From: Streptomyces sp. A1136
GTDB taxonomy: Bacteria; Actinomycetota; Actinomycetes; Streptomycetales; Streptomycetaceae
Length of the DNA stretch: 64,000 nucleotides
Assembly: GCF_004795055.1 (NCBI RefSeq)
Contig: NZ_SSBJ01000002.1
Span: 186,001-250,000 of the forward strand
Reading direction: 5' to 3'
Made by a program: the position numbers and the translations under genes. Shown here piece after piece: positions 17,257 through 26,441 of this stretch. Each line of letters opens with the position of its first letter. Position 1 is the first letter of the stretch. The notes under the pieces are model-generated. The model ran no database searches. It was not told the DNA's origin and was given only the letters and a program-made list of their open reading frames with translations.

Positions 17257-18453
17257 GTGGACATGGCGATGATGCGGCTCCGGCGCGAGGACCCGCGTGT
17301 CGTCGGCTCCTTCAGGCTGCACCGGCGGCTGGGGGCGGGCGGCATGGGTGTCGTCTACCTGGGGTCCGACCGGCGCGGGCAGCGGGTCGCGTTGAAGGTG
17401 ATCCGCCCGGACCTGGCGGAGGACCAGGAGTTCCGCTCCCGCTTCGCCCGTGAGGTGTCCGCCGCGCGGCGCATCCGAGGGGGTTGCACGGCGCGGCTGG
17501 TCGCCGCCGACCTGGAGGCCGAGCGGCCGTGGTTCGCGACCCAGTACGTGCCCGGCCCCTCCCTGCACGACAAGGTGGCCGAGGAGGGCCCCCTGACGGC
17601 GGCGCAGATCGCCGCGATCGGCGCCGCGCTGTCGGAGGGCCTGGTGGCCGTCCACGAGGCGGGCGTCGTCCACCGCGACCTCAAACCCTCGAACATCCTG
17701 CTGTCGCCCAAGGGCCCGCGCATCATCGACTTCGGGATCGCCTGGGCCACCGGGGCGAGCACCCTCACCCATGTCGGCACGGCGGTCGGCTCCCCCGGGT
17801 TCCTCGCGCCGGAACAGGTGCGCGGCGCCGTCGTGACCCCCGCGACCGACGTGTTCGCCCTCGGCGCCACCCTCGCCTACGCCGCGACCGCCGACTCGCC
17901 CTTCGGGCACGGCAGTTCCGAGGTCATGCTGTACCGCGTGGTGCACGAGGAGCCCCATCTCCAGGGTGTTCCGGACGCCCTCGCGCCCCTCGTCCGGGCC
18001 TGCCTGGCCAAGGACCCCGAGGACCGGCCGAGCACGCTCCAGTTGTCGATGCGGCTCAAGGAGATCGCGGCCCGTGAGGCGCAGGGGCTGGGCGAGCTGC
18101 GGCCGCCGGCGCAGCGCGCCCGAACCGAGCGGCCCACGGGCCGGCTGACCGAGCAGTACCCGGACCAGCGCACGGAGCGACGTACCGGAGGAGGTGCGGG
18201 AGGCGGCGCGGCAGGCGGTGGCGCCACCCCGCGGCCGCACGGCTCCTCCGGCGGCCCGCACTCGCGCCCCTCGTCGCCCCGCGACCCCGGCTCCACCGCC
18301 GGACGCGGCGGTGGCCGCCCGGCGCCGCGCACGACGGGGACGGGCCGCCGCCCCGCGGGGCCCGACCCCAAGCTGATGCGGCAGCGGCTGATCGTGTTCG
18401 TCGTGGTGACGCTGATCGTCGCGCTGGGCATCGCCGCCGCGCAGAAGCTCTAG
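17257..18453 (+). CDS. Ser/Thr protein kinase with C-terminal membrane anchor
   Basis: The 398-residue protein has a Hanks-type kinase domain at about 19-275: glycine loop GAGGMGVVYLG, catalytic K47 in ALKVI, HRDLKPSN near 139-146, DFGIAW and APEQ. All catalytic residues are present. A low-complexity Arg/Gly/Pro/Ser linker (about 285-370) leads to a single membrane helix at the extreme C-terminus. There is no PASTA or other extracellular domain: the protein ends right after the helix. It is therefore a tail-anchored cytoplasmic kinase whose input is unknown. The start may be GTG 17257 or ATG 17263. Confidence 0.93.
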   Translation: MDMAMMRLRREDPRVVGSFRLHRRLGAGGMGVVYLGSDRRGQRVALKVIRPDLAEDQEFRSRFAREVSAARRIRGGCTARLVAADLEAERPWFATQYVPGPSLHDKVAEEGPLTAAQIAAIGAALSEGLVAVHEAGVVHRDLKPSNILLSPKGPRIIDFGIAWATGASTLTHVGTAVGSPGFLAPEQVRGAVVTPATDVFALGATLAYAATADSPFGHGSSEVMLYRVVHEEPHLQGVPDALAPLVRACLAKDPEDRPSTLQLSMRLKEIAAREAQGLGELRPPAQRARTERPTGRLTEQYPDQRTERRTGGGAGGGAAGGGATPRPHGSSGGPHSRPSSPRDPGSTAGRGGGRPAPRTTGTGRRPAGPDPKLMRQRLIVFVVVTLIVALGIAAAQKL

Positions 18454-18490
18454 GCCCGGTCGGCTCCGGTCCCGTCCCGGACGCCCCGGG

Positions 18491-19312
18491 TCAGGCCGAC
18501 GGGGGGCGGGTGGCGTAGAAGGCGACCGCCGAGGCGGCGGCCACGTTGAGGGAGTCGATGCCCTCCGCCATGGGGATGCGTACCCATTCGTCGGCGGCGC
18601 GCAGGGCGTATGTCGACAGGCCGTGCCCCTCGGAGCCGAGCATGATCGCCGAGCGTTCGAAGCGCTCCGACGGGACCTGGTCCAGGGGGGTCGCCTTCGG
18701 GCTCGGGGTCATGGCGAGGATGCGGTAGCCGGCCTCGCGGACCTTCTCCAGGTCGGCAGGCCACTGGTCGAGGCGCGCGTAGGGGACGGAGAAGACCGAG
18801 CCCATCGAGACCTTGATGGCGCGCCGGTAGAGGGGGTCCGCGCAGTCCGGGGAGAGGAGTATCGCGCTGATGCCGAGCGCCGCCGCGCTGCGGAAGGCGG
18901 CTCCCAGGTTGGCGTGGTCCACGAAGCCCTCGAAGACTGCGATCCGACGTCCCGAGGACTCGTCGGCCAGCAGGTCGCCGGGCACCGGAAGGGGCTTGCG
19001 CTGCATCGACGCCAGCGCGCCGCGGTGCACGTGGTAGCCGGTGACCCGTTCGGCGAGCTCGGGGGTGACGGCGTAGACCGGGGCCGGGAGTTCGTCGATG
19101 ACGTCGCGCATGACGTCGACCCACTTGGCGGAGAGCAGCATCGAGCGCATCTCGTAGCCGGCGTCCTTGGCGCGTCTGATGACCTTCTCGCCCTCGGCGA
19201 TGAAGAGCCCTTCGGCCGGCTCGCGCCTGCGCCGCAGTTCGACGTCGGTCAGGCCCGTGTAGTCGCGCAGGCGCGGGTCGTCGGGGTCTTCGACGGTGAT
19301 GAGATCAGCCAC
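18491..19312 (-). CDS. SpoU/TrmH-family RNA 2'-O-methyltransferase
   Basis: The 273-residue protein has an N-terminal substrate-binding domain containing LFIAEGEKVIRRA (about 36-48) and a SPOUT knot domain. Motif 1 is NLGAAFRSAAALG, motif 2 MLGSEGHGL and motif 3 IPMAEGIDSLNVAAASAVAFY, with the Arg, Glu and Asn expected for AdoMet-dependent 2'-O ribose methylation. The target, rRNA or tRNA, cannot be read from sequence. The start is GTG at 19312. It lies downstream of the siroheme gene on the same strand, with a 63-base gap. Confidence 0.92.
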   Translation of the reverse strand: MADLITVEDPDDPRLRDYTGLTDVELRRRREPAEGLFIAEGEKVIRRAKDAGYEMRSMLLSAKWVDVMRDVIDELPAPVYAVTPELAERVTGYHVHRGALASMQRKPLPVPGDLLADESSGRRIAVFEGFVDHANLGAAFRSAAALGISAILLSPDCADPLYRRAIKVSMGSVFSVPYARLDQWPADLEKVREAGYRILAMTPSPKATPLDQVPSERFERSAIMLGSEGHGLSTYALRAADEWVRIPMAEGIDSLNVAAASAVAFYATRPPSA

Positions 19313-19375
19313 AGGGTGATACTGCCTTGTCCTGGGTGTGGTGCCAACGGCCCGGTGCGGCGCCGGCGAAGGTCT

Positions 19376-20593
19376 TCAGGCCGTCGGTGCGTTGACCGTG
19401 ACGACCGGGCCGATGACGATGACGGCCGGCGGGCGGACCTCCCGCGCGCGCACGGTCTCGCCGACCGTGGCCAAGGTGGCGTCCACGCGGCGCTGGGTGG
19501 CCGTGGTGCCCTCCTGGACGACGGCGACCGGGGTGTCCGCGGGACGGCCGTGGCGGACCAGGGCCTCGGCGATCAGGCCGATCTTGTCGACGCCCATCAG
19601 GATCACGAGGGTGCCGGTCAGCTTGGCGAGGGAGGCCCAGTCCACGAGGGACCGCGGGTCGTCGGGACCGACGTGCCCGCTGACCACGGTGAACTCGTGC
19701 GCGACGCCGCGGTGGGTGACGGGGATGCCGGCGGCGCCGGGCACCGAGATGGAGCTGGAGATGCCCGGGACGACGGTGCAGGGGATGCCGGCCTCCGCGA
19801 GGGCCTGGAGTTCCTCCATGCCGCGGCCGAAGACGTACGGGTCGCCGCCCTTGAGCCGGACCACGGCCTTGCCGGCCTTGGCGTGCTCGATCAGGGCGTT
19901 GTTGATGGCCTCCTGGGCCATGAAACGGCCGTACGGGATCTTCGCCGCGTCGATGACCTCGACGTGCGGCGGGAGTTCGTCGAGGAGGTCGCGCGGGCCG
20001 AGCCGGTCGGCGATGACGACGTCCGCCTCGGCGAGCAGGCGCCGGCCGCGCACGGTGATCAGGTCGGGGTCGCCGGGGCCGCCGCCGACCAGGGCCACGC
20101 CGGGGGTGTGGCCGCGCCGGCGGGCGGAGACGAGGGAGCCGTCCCGCAGTCCCTCCACCACGGCGTCGCGGACGGCGGCGGAGCGGCGGGGGTCGTTGCC
20201 GGTCAGTACGGCGACGGTGACGCCGTCGACGCGGCCGGTGGCCGGGGTCCACGCGGTGGCGGCGGAGGCGTCGTCGGCGCGTACGCACCAGACCCGCTCG
20301 CGCTCGGCCTCGGCGGAGGCGCGGTCGTTCGCCTCGCGGTTCTGGGTGGCGATCAGCGCGTACCACGCCCCGGCCAGGTCGCCGTCCTGGTATCGGCGGC
20401 GTTCCCAGCGGATCTCCCCGGTCTCGGCCATGGCGTCCACGGACGGGGTGGCCGAGGGCGAGACGAGCAGGACGTCGGCCCCGGCCGCGACCAGCGCGGG
20501 CAGGCGGCGCTGGGCGACCTGGCCGCCGCCGATGACGACGACGCGGCGGCCGGAGAGGCGCAGACCGACGGGGTACGCGGGGTGTTCGGCCAT
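19376..20593 (-). CDS. cobA: CysG-like precorrin-2 dehydrogenase / uroporphyrinogen-III methyltransferase
   Basis: The 405-residue protein fuses an N-terminal NAD-binding precorrin-2 dehydrogenase domain (GGGQVAQRRLPALVAAGA at about 23-40) to a C-terminal uroporphyrinogen-III C-methyltransferase (from about 165: VALVGGGPGDPDLITVRG, RLKGGDPYVFGRG, PGISSSISVPGAAGIPVTHRG). It makes precorrin-2 and sirohydrochlorin, feeding both siroheme and cobalamin. The ferrochelatase activity of CysG lies in its N-terminal module and cannot be confirmed by eye. The ATG at 20593 has AGGAG upstream. It follows the cobT gene on the same strand, but a hairpin separates them. Confidence 0.93.
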   Translation of the reverse strand: MAEHPAYPVGLRLSGRRVVVIGGGQVAQRRLPALVAAGADVLLVSPSATPSVDAMAETGEIRWERRRYQDGDLAGAWYALIATQNREANDRASAEAERERVWCVRADDASAATAWTPATGRVDGVTVAVLTGNDPRRSAAVRDAVVEGLRDGSLVSARRRGHTPGVALVGGGPGDPDLITVRGRRLLAEADVVIADRLGPRDLLDELPPHVEVIDAAKIPYGRFMAQEAINNALIEHAKAGKAVVRLKGGDPYVFGRGMEELQALAEAGIPCTVVPGISSSISVPGAAGIPVTHRGVAHEFTVVSGHVGPDDPRSLVDWASLAKLTGTLVILMGVDKIGLIAEALVRHGRPADTPVAVVQEGTTATQRRVDATLATVGETVRAREVRPPAVIVIGPVVTVNAPTA

Positions 20594-20714
20594 GGCGGTG
20601 CGGCTCCTGATACGGCGTGTGTCTGCGGCCGCTGCTGCGCTGGAGCGGCTTGTCCGGTGTGACGTGCGGTTTCGGGTGTGCGGGTCCACGATACGACCCG
20701 GTGCTGCCACCGCC

Positions 20715-20752
20715 GCGCGGGCAGGCGGGCTCCTGCCCGCGCCTGCCCGCGC
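20715..20752 (-). terminator. terminator hairpin after cobT fusion gene
   Basis: GCGCGGGCAGGC and its complement GCCTGCCCGCGC form a 12-bp stem around a 14-base loop, 15 bases past the minus-strand stop. The arms extend further with a few mismatches. No U-tract. Confidence 0.55.
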
Positions 20753-20766
20753 GCGGCGGCTCGCGG

Positions 20767-23700
20767 CTACTTCTCCGTGACTCCGGCGGAGTCGAAGGTG
20801 GCGACCTCGTGCATGGCGCGGGCCGCGCTCTGCACCAGCGGGAGGGCCAGCAGGGCGCCCGTGCCCTCGCCGAGACGGAGGTCCAGGTCGACCAGGGGGC
20901 GCAGGCCGAGCTTGTTCAGGGCCGCGACGTGGCCGGGCTCGGCGCTGCGGTGGCCCGCGACGCACGCCGACAGGGACTCGGGGGCGATGGCCCGGGCGAC
21001 GAGGGCCGCCGCGCCCGCGCTGACGCCGTCGAGGATCACCGGGGTGCGCAGCGAGGCGCCGCCCAGGAGGAGACCCACGATCGCCGCGTGCTCCAGGCCG
21101 CCGATGGCGGCGAGGACGCCGATCGGGTCCGCCGGGTCCGGCTGGTGGAGTTCCAGGGCGCGGCGGACGACCTCGACCTTGCGGGCGTGCGTCTCGTCGT
21201 TGATGCCCGTGCCGCGACCGGTGACCTCGGCCGGGTCCACGCCGGTGAACACGGAGATCAGCGCGGCCGAGACCGTGGTGTTCGCGATGCCCATCTCGCC
21301 CGTCAGCAGGGCCTTGTTGCCCGCCGCGACCAGGTCGCGGGCGGTCTCGATGCCCACCTCGATGGCCTGGATCGCTTCCTCGCGGGTCATCGCCGGGCCG
21401 GTCGAGAGGTCGGCCGTGCCGGGGCGGACCTTGCGGGGAAGGAGTCCCGGCGTGGCCGGGAGGTCTCCGGCGACGCCCACGTCGATCACGCAGACCTCGG
21501 CGCCCACCTGGTTGGCGAACGCGTTGCAGACCGCTCCGCCGCCCAGGAAGTTGGCCACCATCTGGGTGGTGACCTCCTGGGGCCAGGGGGTGACGCCCTG
21601 GGCGTGCACCCCGTGGTCACCGGCGAAGATCGCGACGGCGGCGGGCTCGGGGATCGGCGGCGGGCAGACCCGGGACAGGCCCGCGAGCTGGGCGGAGATG
21701 ATCTCCAGCATGCCGAGCGCGCCGGCCGGCTTGGTCATGCGCTTCTGCCGCTCCCAGGCCTCGCCGAGCGCCTTCGCGTCCAGCGGACGGATGCCGGCTA
21801 CGGTCTCGGAGAGCAGGTCGTGCGGCTCCTCGCCGGGCAGCGCGCGGCGCCCGTACGTCTCCTCGTGGACGACCCAGGCGAGCGGTCGGCGCCGCGACCA
21901 GCCGGCCTGCGCCAGCTCGGGCTCCTCCGGGAACTCGTCGACGTAGCCGACGCACAGGTACGCGACGACTTCGAGGTGTTCGGGCAGGCCGAGCTCGCGG
22001 ACCATCTCGCGCTCGTCGAAGAAGCTGACCCAGCCGACGCCGATGCCCTCGGCGCGCGCGGCGAGCCAGAGGTTCTCGACGGCGAGCGCCGAGGAGTACG
22101 GGGCCATCTGCGGCTGGGTGTGCCGGCCGAGGGTGTGGCGGCCGCCGCGCGTGGGGTCGGCGGTGACGACGATGTTGACCGGGGTGTCGAGGATGGCCTC
22201 GATCTTGAGTTCCTTGAACTGCTTCGCCCGGCCCTTGGGCAGCGACTTGGCGTAGGCCTCGCGCTGGCGCTGGGCGAGTTCGTGCATGGTCCGGCGGGTC
22301 TCGGCCGAACGGATGACGACGAAGTCCCAGGGCTGGGAGTGACCGACGCTGGGCGCGGTGTGCGCGGCCTCCAGGACCCGCAGCAGGACATCGTGCGGGA
22401 TCGGGTCGGGGCGGAAGCCCTTGCGGATGTCACGGCGCTCGCGCATGACGCGCTGGATCGCCTCGCGGTCGGCGTCGGCGTAGGCCGGGGCCGGTTCGCC
22501 GGGGGCGACGGCCGGTACGGGCGCTTCGGCGGCCTCGGTGGCCTCCGCGACCTCGGCCGGCTCCGGCGTCCCGGCGGGCGCGGGGACTTCCTCGGCGGGC
22601 GGGAGGGGCTCGGCGGGCGCCGCGACGGGGGCTTCCGGCCCCGGGACGGCGACGGGCTCGGCCGGCGCGGCGTCGGCGGCGAGCGGCTCCGGCTCGGCCG
22701 GGGCGGCCTCCTCCGCGGCGGTCTCGTCGGCGACGGGGGACTCGGGCGCCTCGGGCGCGGCCGCGGCCTCGACGGGCTGCGCCGGCGCCACGGCGGCGAC
22801 CTGGGCGGGCTCCGGCTGCTGCTCCGGCTTCAGCTCCTGCTGGGGGGCGGCCTCGGGGAGGGCTTCGACCGGCGCGGGCTCCACGACCGCGACGGGCTCC
22901 GCCGGGGCGGGCTCGACCGGGGCGGCCACGGCCTCCGGCGCGGACTCGCGCTCCGGCGCGGGCTCGGGTGCGGTCGGGGCGGCGGCCTCCGGCTCGGCGG
23001 CGGCCTGCGGCTCGACAACGGCTTCCGCCGCTGCGGCGGGCTCCTCGACGGGCTCCGCGGTCGCCACGACCGACTCGGGAGCGGGCTCCGGGGCGGAGTC
23101 CCGGGCGGGCTGGGCGGGTTCCGGCTGCGCCTCGGTGACGGTCGCGGGCGCCGGGGCGGCGACCTCCGCCGGCGGCTGCGTGGGCCACGGCGTCCCGGCC
23201 TGCGGCGGGACCTCGGTGGGCTGCGGCGCGGCCGGGGCGGGCTCCTCCGGCTGCGGGACGTCCAGGTACTCCGGGCCCGTGGTGGGCGGACCGGGGTCGC
23301 GCACCGGGATCGGGGTCACCGGCGCGGGCGCCGCCACCGGGGCGGTGGCCGGGCCCCGGTCCGCCAGGGACCGTACGACTCCCCCGGCCTCGGGGACGGC
23401 CGGGCCCATGTGCAGCGGGCGGCGGGCGGCGGCCTGGGCCGGCGGCGCGGCGGCCGGTGGCGGGACCGTGAGACCACCGAGGTCGAGCGCCCCGGAGTCC
23501 CGGCCGCCCGTCTCGTGCGCGCCCGCGCTGTACTCGGTCTGGGCGGCGTCGGGGAAGCCGGGCTGCGCGGGGGCGGGGTAACCGGCCTCGGGGAAGCCGG
23601 GGTAGCCGCCGTCCGCCGCGTTCGCCACGGCGCCGTTCGCCGCGGCCGCGTTCTCCGCGGCGGCGTGGTCGACGTAGGCGGGCTCGACGTGGACCCCGCC

Positions 23701-24003
23701 GGTCTGTTCGGTGTAGAGCGGCTGCGGGTAGTCGGGGTACGACTGCGCCTGCTCGACGGGGAACGCGGGGGCCGGCGGGACGGGCTGCGGGTCGCTCCAC
23801 GCGCCCTGCCCGCTCGGCATCAGCAGGAGTTCCTCGTCCTCCGCCTCGGCGGAGTCGTCCACCAGGTCCTGGAAGGCGTAGCCCGCCGGAGCCTGGGGCG
23901 GGACGGGGGGAAGGGGCGGGGCCTGAGCGGGGATGCCCTGCTGATCCACCATGCCCGTGTTGTCCGGGTGACCCTCGCCCGGGACCTGGCCGGTGTCAGT
24001 CAT
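20767..24003 (-). CDS. cobT: BluB-CobT fusion with long Ala/Pro/Glu-rich N-terminal arm
   Basis: The 1078-residue protein has three parts. Residues 1 to about 505 are low-complexity Ala/Pro/Glu sequence, probably disordered, with repeated PAEP/APVE-like motifs. About 508-725 is a nitroreductase-fold BluB domain (MRERRDIRKGFRPDPIP, APSVGHSQPWDFVVIRS), which cuts FMNH2 to 5,6-dimethylbenzimidazole. About 730-1078 is CobT (FAGDHGVHAQGVTPWP, GEMGIANTT, catalytic Glu in GEGTGALLALPL), which attaches ribose phosphate to that base. One chain therefore makes and activates the lower ligand of B12. The start ATG at 24003 lies after a weak ribosome site. The frame above it to 24198 is not conserved-looking. 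Confidence 0.93.
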   Translation of the reverse strand: MTDTGQVPGEGHPDNTGMVDQQGIPAQAPPLPPVPPQAPAGYAFQDLVDDSAEAEDEELLLMPSGQGAWSDPQPVPPAPAFPVEQAQSYPDYPQPLYTEQTGGVHVEPAYVDHAAAENAAAANGAVANAADGGYPGFPEAGYPAPAQPGFPDAAQTEYSAGAHETGGRDSGALDLGGLTVPPPAAAPPAQAAARRPLHMGPAVPEAGGVVRSLADRGPATAPVAAPAPVTPIPVRDPGPPTTGPEYLDVPQPEEPAPAAPQPTEVPPQAGTPWPTQPPAEVAAPAPATVTEAQPEPAQPARDSAPEPAPESVVATAEPVEEPAAAAEAVVEPQAAAEPEAAAPTAPEPAPERESAPEAVAAPVEPAPAEPVAVVEPAPVEALPEAAPQQELKPEQQPEPAQVAAVAPAQPVEAAAAPEAPESPVADETAAEEAAPAEPEPLAADAAPAEPVAVPGPEAPVAAPAEPLPPAEEVPAPAGTPEPAEVAEATEAAEAPVPAVAPGEPAPAYADADREAIQRVMRERRDIRKGFRPDPIPHDVLLRVLEAAHTAPSVGHSQPWDFVVIRSAETRRTMHELAQRQREAYAKSLPKGRAKQFKELKIEAILDTPVNIVVTADPTRGGRHTLGRHTQPQMAPYSSALAVENLWLAARAEGIGVGWVSFFDEREMVRELGLPEHLEVVAYLCVGYVDEFPEEPELAQAGWSRRRPLAWVVHEETYGRRALPGEEPHDLLSETVAGIRPLDAKALGEAWERQKRMTKPAGALGMLEIISAQLAGLSRVCPPPIPEPAAVAIFAGDHGVHAQGVTPWPQEVTTQMVANFLGGGAVCNAFANQVGAEVCVIDVGVAGDLPATPGLLPRKVRPGTADLSTGPAMTREEAIQAIEVGIETARDLVAAGNKALLTGEMGIANTTVSAALISVFTGVDPAEVTGRGTGINDETHARKVEVVRRALELHQPDPADPIGVLAAIGGLEHAAIVGLLLGGASLRTPVILDGVSAGAAALVARAIAPESLSACVAGHRSAEPGHVAALNKLGLRPLVDLDLRLGEGTGALLALPLVQSAARAMHEVATFDSAGVTEK

Positions 24004-24231
24004 GCGTACCCCTCGCCCATCGGTGTTGCCTCTTCGATCGCCCGGTCGCCCACAGGGCCGCCACGCGGAGTTGCCGTGCGGGTTGTCGTGAGCCGCGTTC
24101 GCCTCGGGTGCGTCCGCACGACAACTACTGAGCATTGTCGCGCCCGTCAGCCGTCGTGTGGGCCAGAAATCAGCACGGTCCGTTGTGGACTGCGCCACGT
24201 CCCGCGTCCGCCGAGGCAGTACGACGATCGG

Positions 24232-25464
24232 TCAGCCTACCCCGGGGGCCGCGTCCGGTCCTGTCCGGGCGGTTCGGGGCCGCTCCGCCGCCAGCAGGAA
24301 CACGACGGAACGGTCCTGTTCGTCCCAGGTCCGCGTGTCGAGTCCGACGGACTGGAGCAGGGCGCACTCGACGGCGTACCCGTGTTCGGTGAGCGCGCGG
24401 CCGATGGCCTCGGCCTCGTCGCGGGTGGAGGCGTGGCTGACGATGCGTTCGGGCCGGCGGTCGGCGACGGCCGACACCACCGCGGCCCCGCCGGCGCCCA
24501 CCCGCACGACGTCGGGTTCGGGCAGGTCTTCGAGTACGAGGGGGGCGCGTCCGGCGACGACCTGGATCTGCACTCCGCGGGCGCGGGCGAGGGCGGTTAC
24601 GCGTTCGCACGCCCCCGGGTCCGCGTCGACGGCGATGACTGCGGCGCCGAACGCGGCGGCGTCCACGGCGAGTGCGCCGGAACCGGAGCCGATGTCCCAG
24701 ACGAGGTCGCCGGGGCGCGGGCCGAGTCGGGCGAGTTGGGCGGCGCGCAGGTGGGCCGCCTCGCCTTCGCCGGCTGCGACTCCGGGCCGGGCCCAGCCGC
24801 GTTCGGCGGGTCGGCCGGCGTTGCGGCCCAGCAGCCAGGCCGGTTCGGCGGTCGCGGGGACCTGGCCGCCGATGACGATGACGACGTTGGGGTCGCGCCA
24901 GCTGTGGTCGGCGGCCTTGTCGGAGGTGAGGACGGTGACCCGCTCCCGGGTGGTGCCCAGTTCCTCGCAGATGACGAAGGTCCGGTGCACCGGGCCGAGC
25001 AGCAGGGCGAGTTCGGCGGGCCCCGCGCCGGGCGCGGTGAGCACGGCGACCTTGGGGTGGGCACGGCAGACGTTGACGGCGCGGCGCAGGGTGCGCGGGT
25101 GCGCGACCACCACTTGGGCGTCGTCCCAGGGCATCCCGGCGCGGGCGAAGGCGGCGGCGACGGAGGAGACGGCGGGGACCACCTCGACTTCGAGGCCGTA
25201 CTCGGGGGCGCGCAGGGTGCGGACGACCCCGAAGAAGCCGGGGTCGCCGTCGGCGAACACGACGGCGCTGCCGCGGTGGCCGGCGATCCGGCGGGCGGCG
25301 AGCCCTATGCTGCCGAGGCGGATGCGTTCGGCGGTGGGCGGTACCTCGGGCAGCGCGAGGTGGTGGGCGGCGCCGGCCACCAGGGTGGCGGCCGAGAGTG
25401 CGGACCGGGCGGGCGCGGTCAGCGCCGAGCCGTCCCAGCCGATCACCGTGACCCGGTCGGCCAT
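24232..25464 (-). CDS. cobL: precorrin-6Y C5,15-methyltransferase (CbiE-CbiT fusion)
   Basis: The 410-residue protein joins a CbiE tetrapyrrole methylase (about 1-200: VTVIGWDGSALT, FADGDPGFFGVVRTL, VVPAVSSVAAAFARAG) to a CbiT class I methyltransferase (about 225-400: LVWDIGSGSGALAVDAA as the AdoMet loop). Together they methylate C5 and C15 and decarboxylate precorrin-6Y in cobalamin synthesis. The canonical fusion length is kept. The start is ATG at 25464. It is upstream of the cobT fusion on the same strand with a 228-base gap. I looked there for a cobalamin riboswitch and saw none. Confidence 0.94.
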   Translation of the reverse strand: MADRVTVIGWDGSALTAPARSALSAATLVAGAAHHLALPEVPPTAERIRLGSIGLAARRIAGHRGSAVVFADGDPGFFGVVRTLRAPEYGLEVEVVPAVSSVAAAFARAGMPWDDAQVVVAHPRTLRRAVNVCRAHPKVAVLTAPGAGPAELALLLGPVHRTFVICEELGTTRERVTVLTSDKAADHSWRDPNVVIVIGGQVPATAEPAWLLGRNAGRPAERGWARPGVAAGEGEAAHLRAAQLARLGPRPGDLVWDIGSGSGALAVDAAAFGAAVIAVDADPGACERVTALARARGVQIQVVAGRAPLVLEDLPEPDVVRVGAGGAAVVSAVADRRPERIVSHASTRDEAEAIGRALTEHGYAVECALLQSVGLDTRTWDEQDRSVVFLLAAERPRTARTGPDAAPGVG

Positions 25465-25543
25465 CGTCGTCAGTCTCCTGTGGTGGGGGCAGGCGAAGCC
25501 TCGTCGGGCGGGGCGGGCACGGTGAGACTACCTGGTCATCGGG

Positions 25544-26224
25544 TCAGTTCCGGTCGGCGCCGACGCTGTGGCAGCCCACGTCCGCCCGCTCCCGGATCTC
25601 GTACTGCTCGCCCTGGCCGGGGTACTCGTCATAGCCGCCGGTGTCTTCGACGTCCTCGGGGACCAGCCCCCACACGATGAGGTCGCTGCGGGTCTCGGTC
25701 CAGCCGCCGTCCGCCGTCTGGGTGCGCACTATGCACGCGTTGCGCAGGACGCCCTCGCTGATGCAGCCGATCTTCTGGGCCACTTGGTGGGAGGCGGTGT
25801 TGTCGGCGGCGGTGCGCAGTTCGAGGCGCTCGAAGCGGCGGTCGTCGAAGAGCCACTGGGCGACGGCGAGGACCGACTCGCCGGCGTAGCCCTCGCCGCG
25901 GGCCCAGGGGGCGGTGAGGTAGCCGACCTCGGTGGCGCGGGTGCGCCAGTCGGTGTTGCGCAGGTGCACGGCGCCGACGAGACGATGGGTGAGGAACTCG
26001 GTGACGGCGAGGACGATGCCCCGCCCCTCGGTGCGTTCGGCGTGCGAGCGCCGGGTGGCCCAGTCGTGGGCGTCGGCGCGGGTGTAGGGGTGGGGGGCGG
26101 AGGTCCAGGCGATGACCTGCTCGTCGTTCATCATCTCGGTCAGAGCGGTGACGTCCTCTTCCTCGAACGGGCGCAGCACCAGCCGGTCCGTGCTGATCGT
26201 GACGTCCGGGAAGGTGGTAGTCAT
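25544..26224 (-). CDS. RimJ/RimL-type GNAT acetyltransferase
   Basis: The 226-residue protein begins TDRLVLRPFEEEDV, the typical opening of RimJ/RimL-type ribosomal-protein or small-molecule N-acetyltransferases. It continues with EVGYLTAPWARGEGYAGESVLAVAQWLF (acetyl-CoA segment) and ELRTAADNTASHQVAQKIGC. A C-terminal extension of about 40 residues is acidic and Tyr/Gly-rich (DEYPGQGEQYEI). I choose ATG 26224, because GGAG sits six bases upstream; an ATG four codons earlier is possible. Upstream of cobL by 79 bases on the same strand; no functional link is evident. Confidence 0.9.
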   Translation of the reverse strand: MTTTFPDVTISTDRLVLRPFEEEDVTALTEMMNDEQVIAWTSAPHPYTRADAHDWATRRSHAERTEGRGIVLAVTEFLTHRLVGAVHLRNTDWRTRATEVGYLTAPWARGEGYAGESVLAVAQWLFDDRRFERLELRTAADNTASHQVAQKIGCISEGVLRNACIVRTQTADGGWTETRSDLIVWGLVPEDVEDTGGYDEYPGQGEQYEIRERADVGCHSVGADRN

Positions 26225-26393
26225 GCGCAGCTCCATGCCTGAGACCGTGGTGCGACCGTGGTGCGGGGGGACCGTTCGTGCGGGTCGTAGGCCACAGCAT
26301 GCAGCATCGCGGTGGTGATGTGCAGGGCCGGGCTGCCCGGATGCGGGCAGGCGCGGGCCCCGCTCGCCCGACCGGGCGCGCGGGGCCGAAAAC

Positions 26394-26433
26394 CCCGGCG
26401 GGTGCGGAGGCGTGCGCCCCCGCATCCGCCGGG
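26394..26433 (-). terminator. terminator of the metNIQ operon
   Basis: A 14-bp stem with arms CCCGGCGG and CCGCCGGG, 8 bases after the metQ stop on the minus strand, followed by GTTTTCGG. A second GC-rich hairpin (about 26354-26390) lies behind it. Together they look like a strong double terminator. Confidence 0.8.
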
Positions 26434-26441
26434 CGACAGGC

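Noticed and set aside
24004..24231. Cobalamin riboswitch before the cobT fusion
   Set aside because: I looked for the B12-box and conserved core on the minus strand and found neither.
20617..25680. 1687-codon open frame on the plus strand opposite cobA, cobT and cobL
   Set aside because: It is the antisense shadow of three well-recognised genes; the product is Gly/Arg-rich low-complexity sequence, a usual effect of very high GC content.
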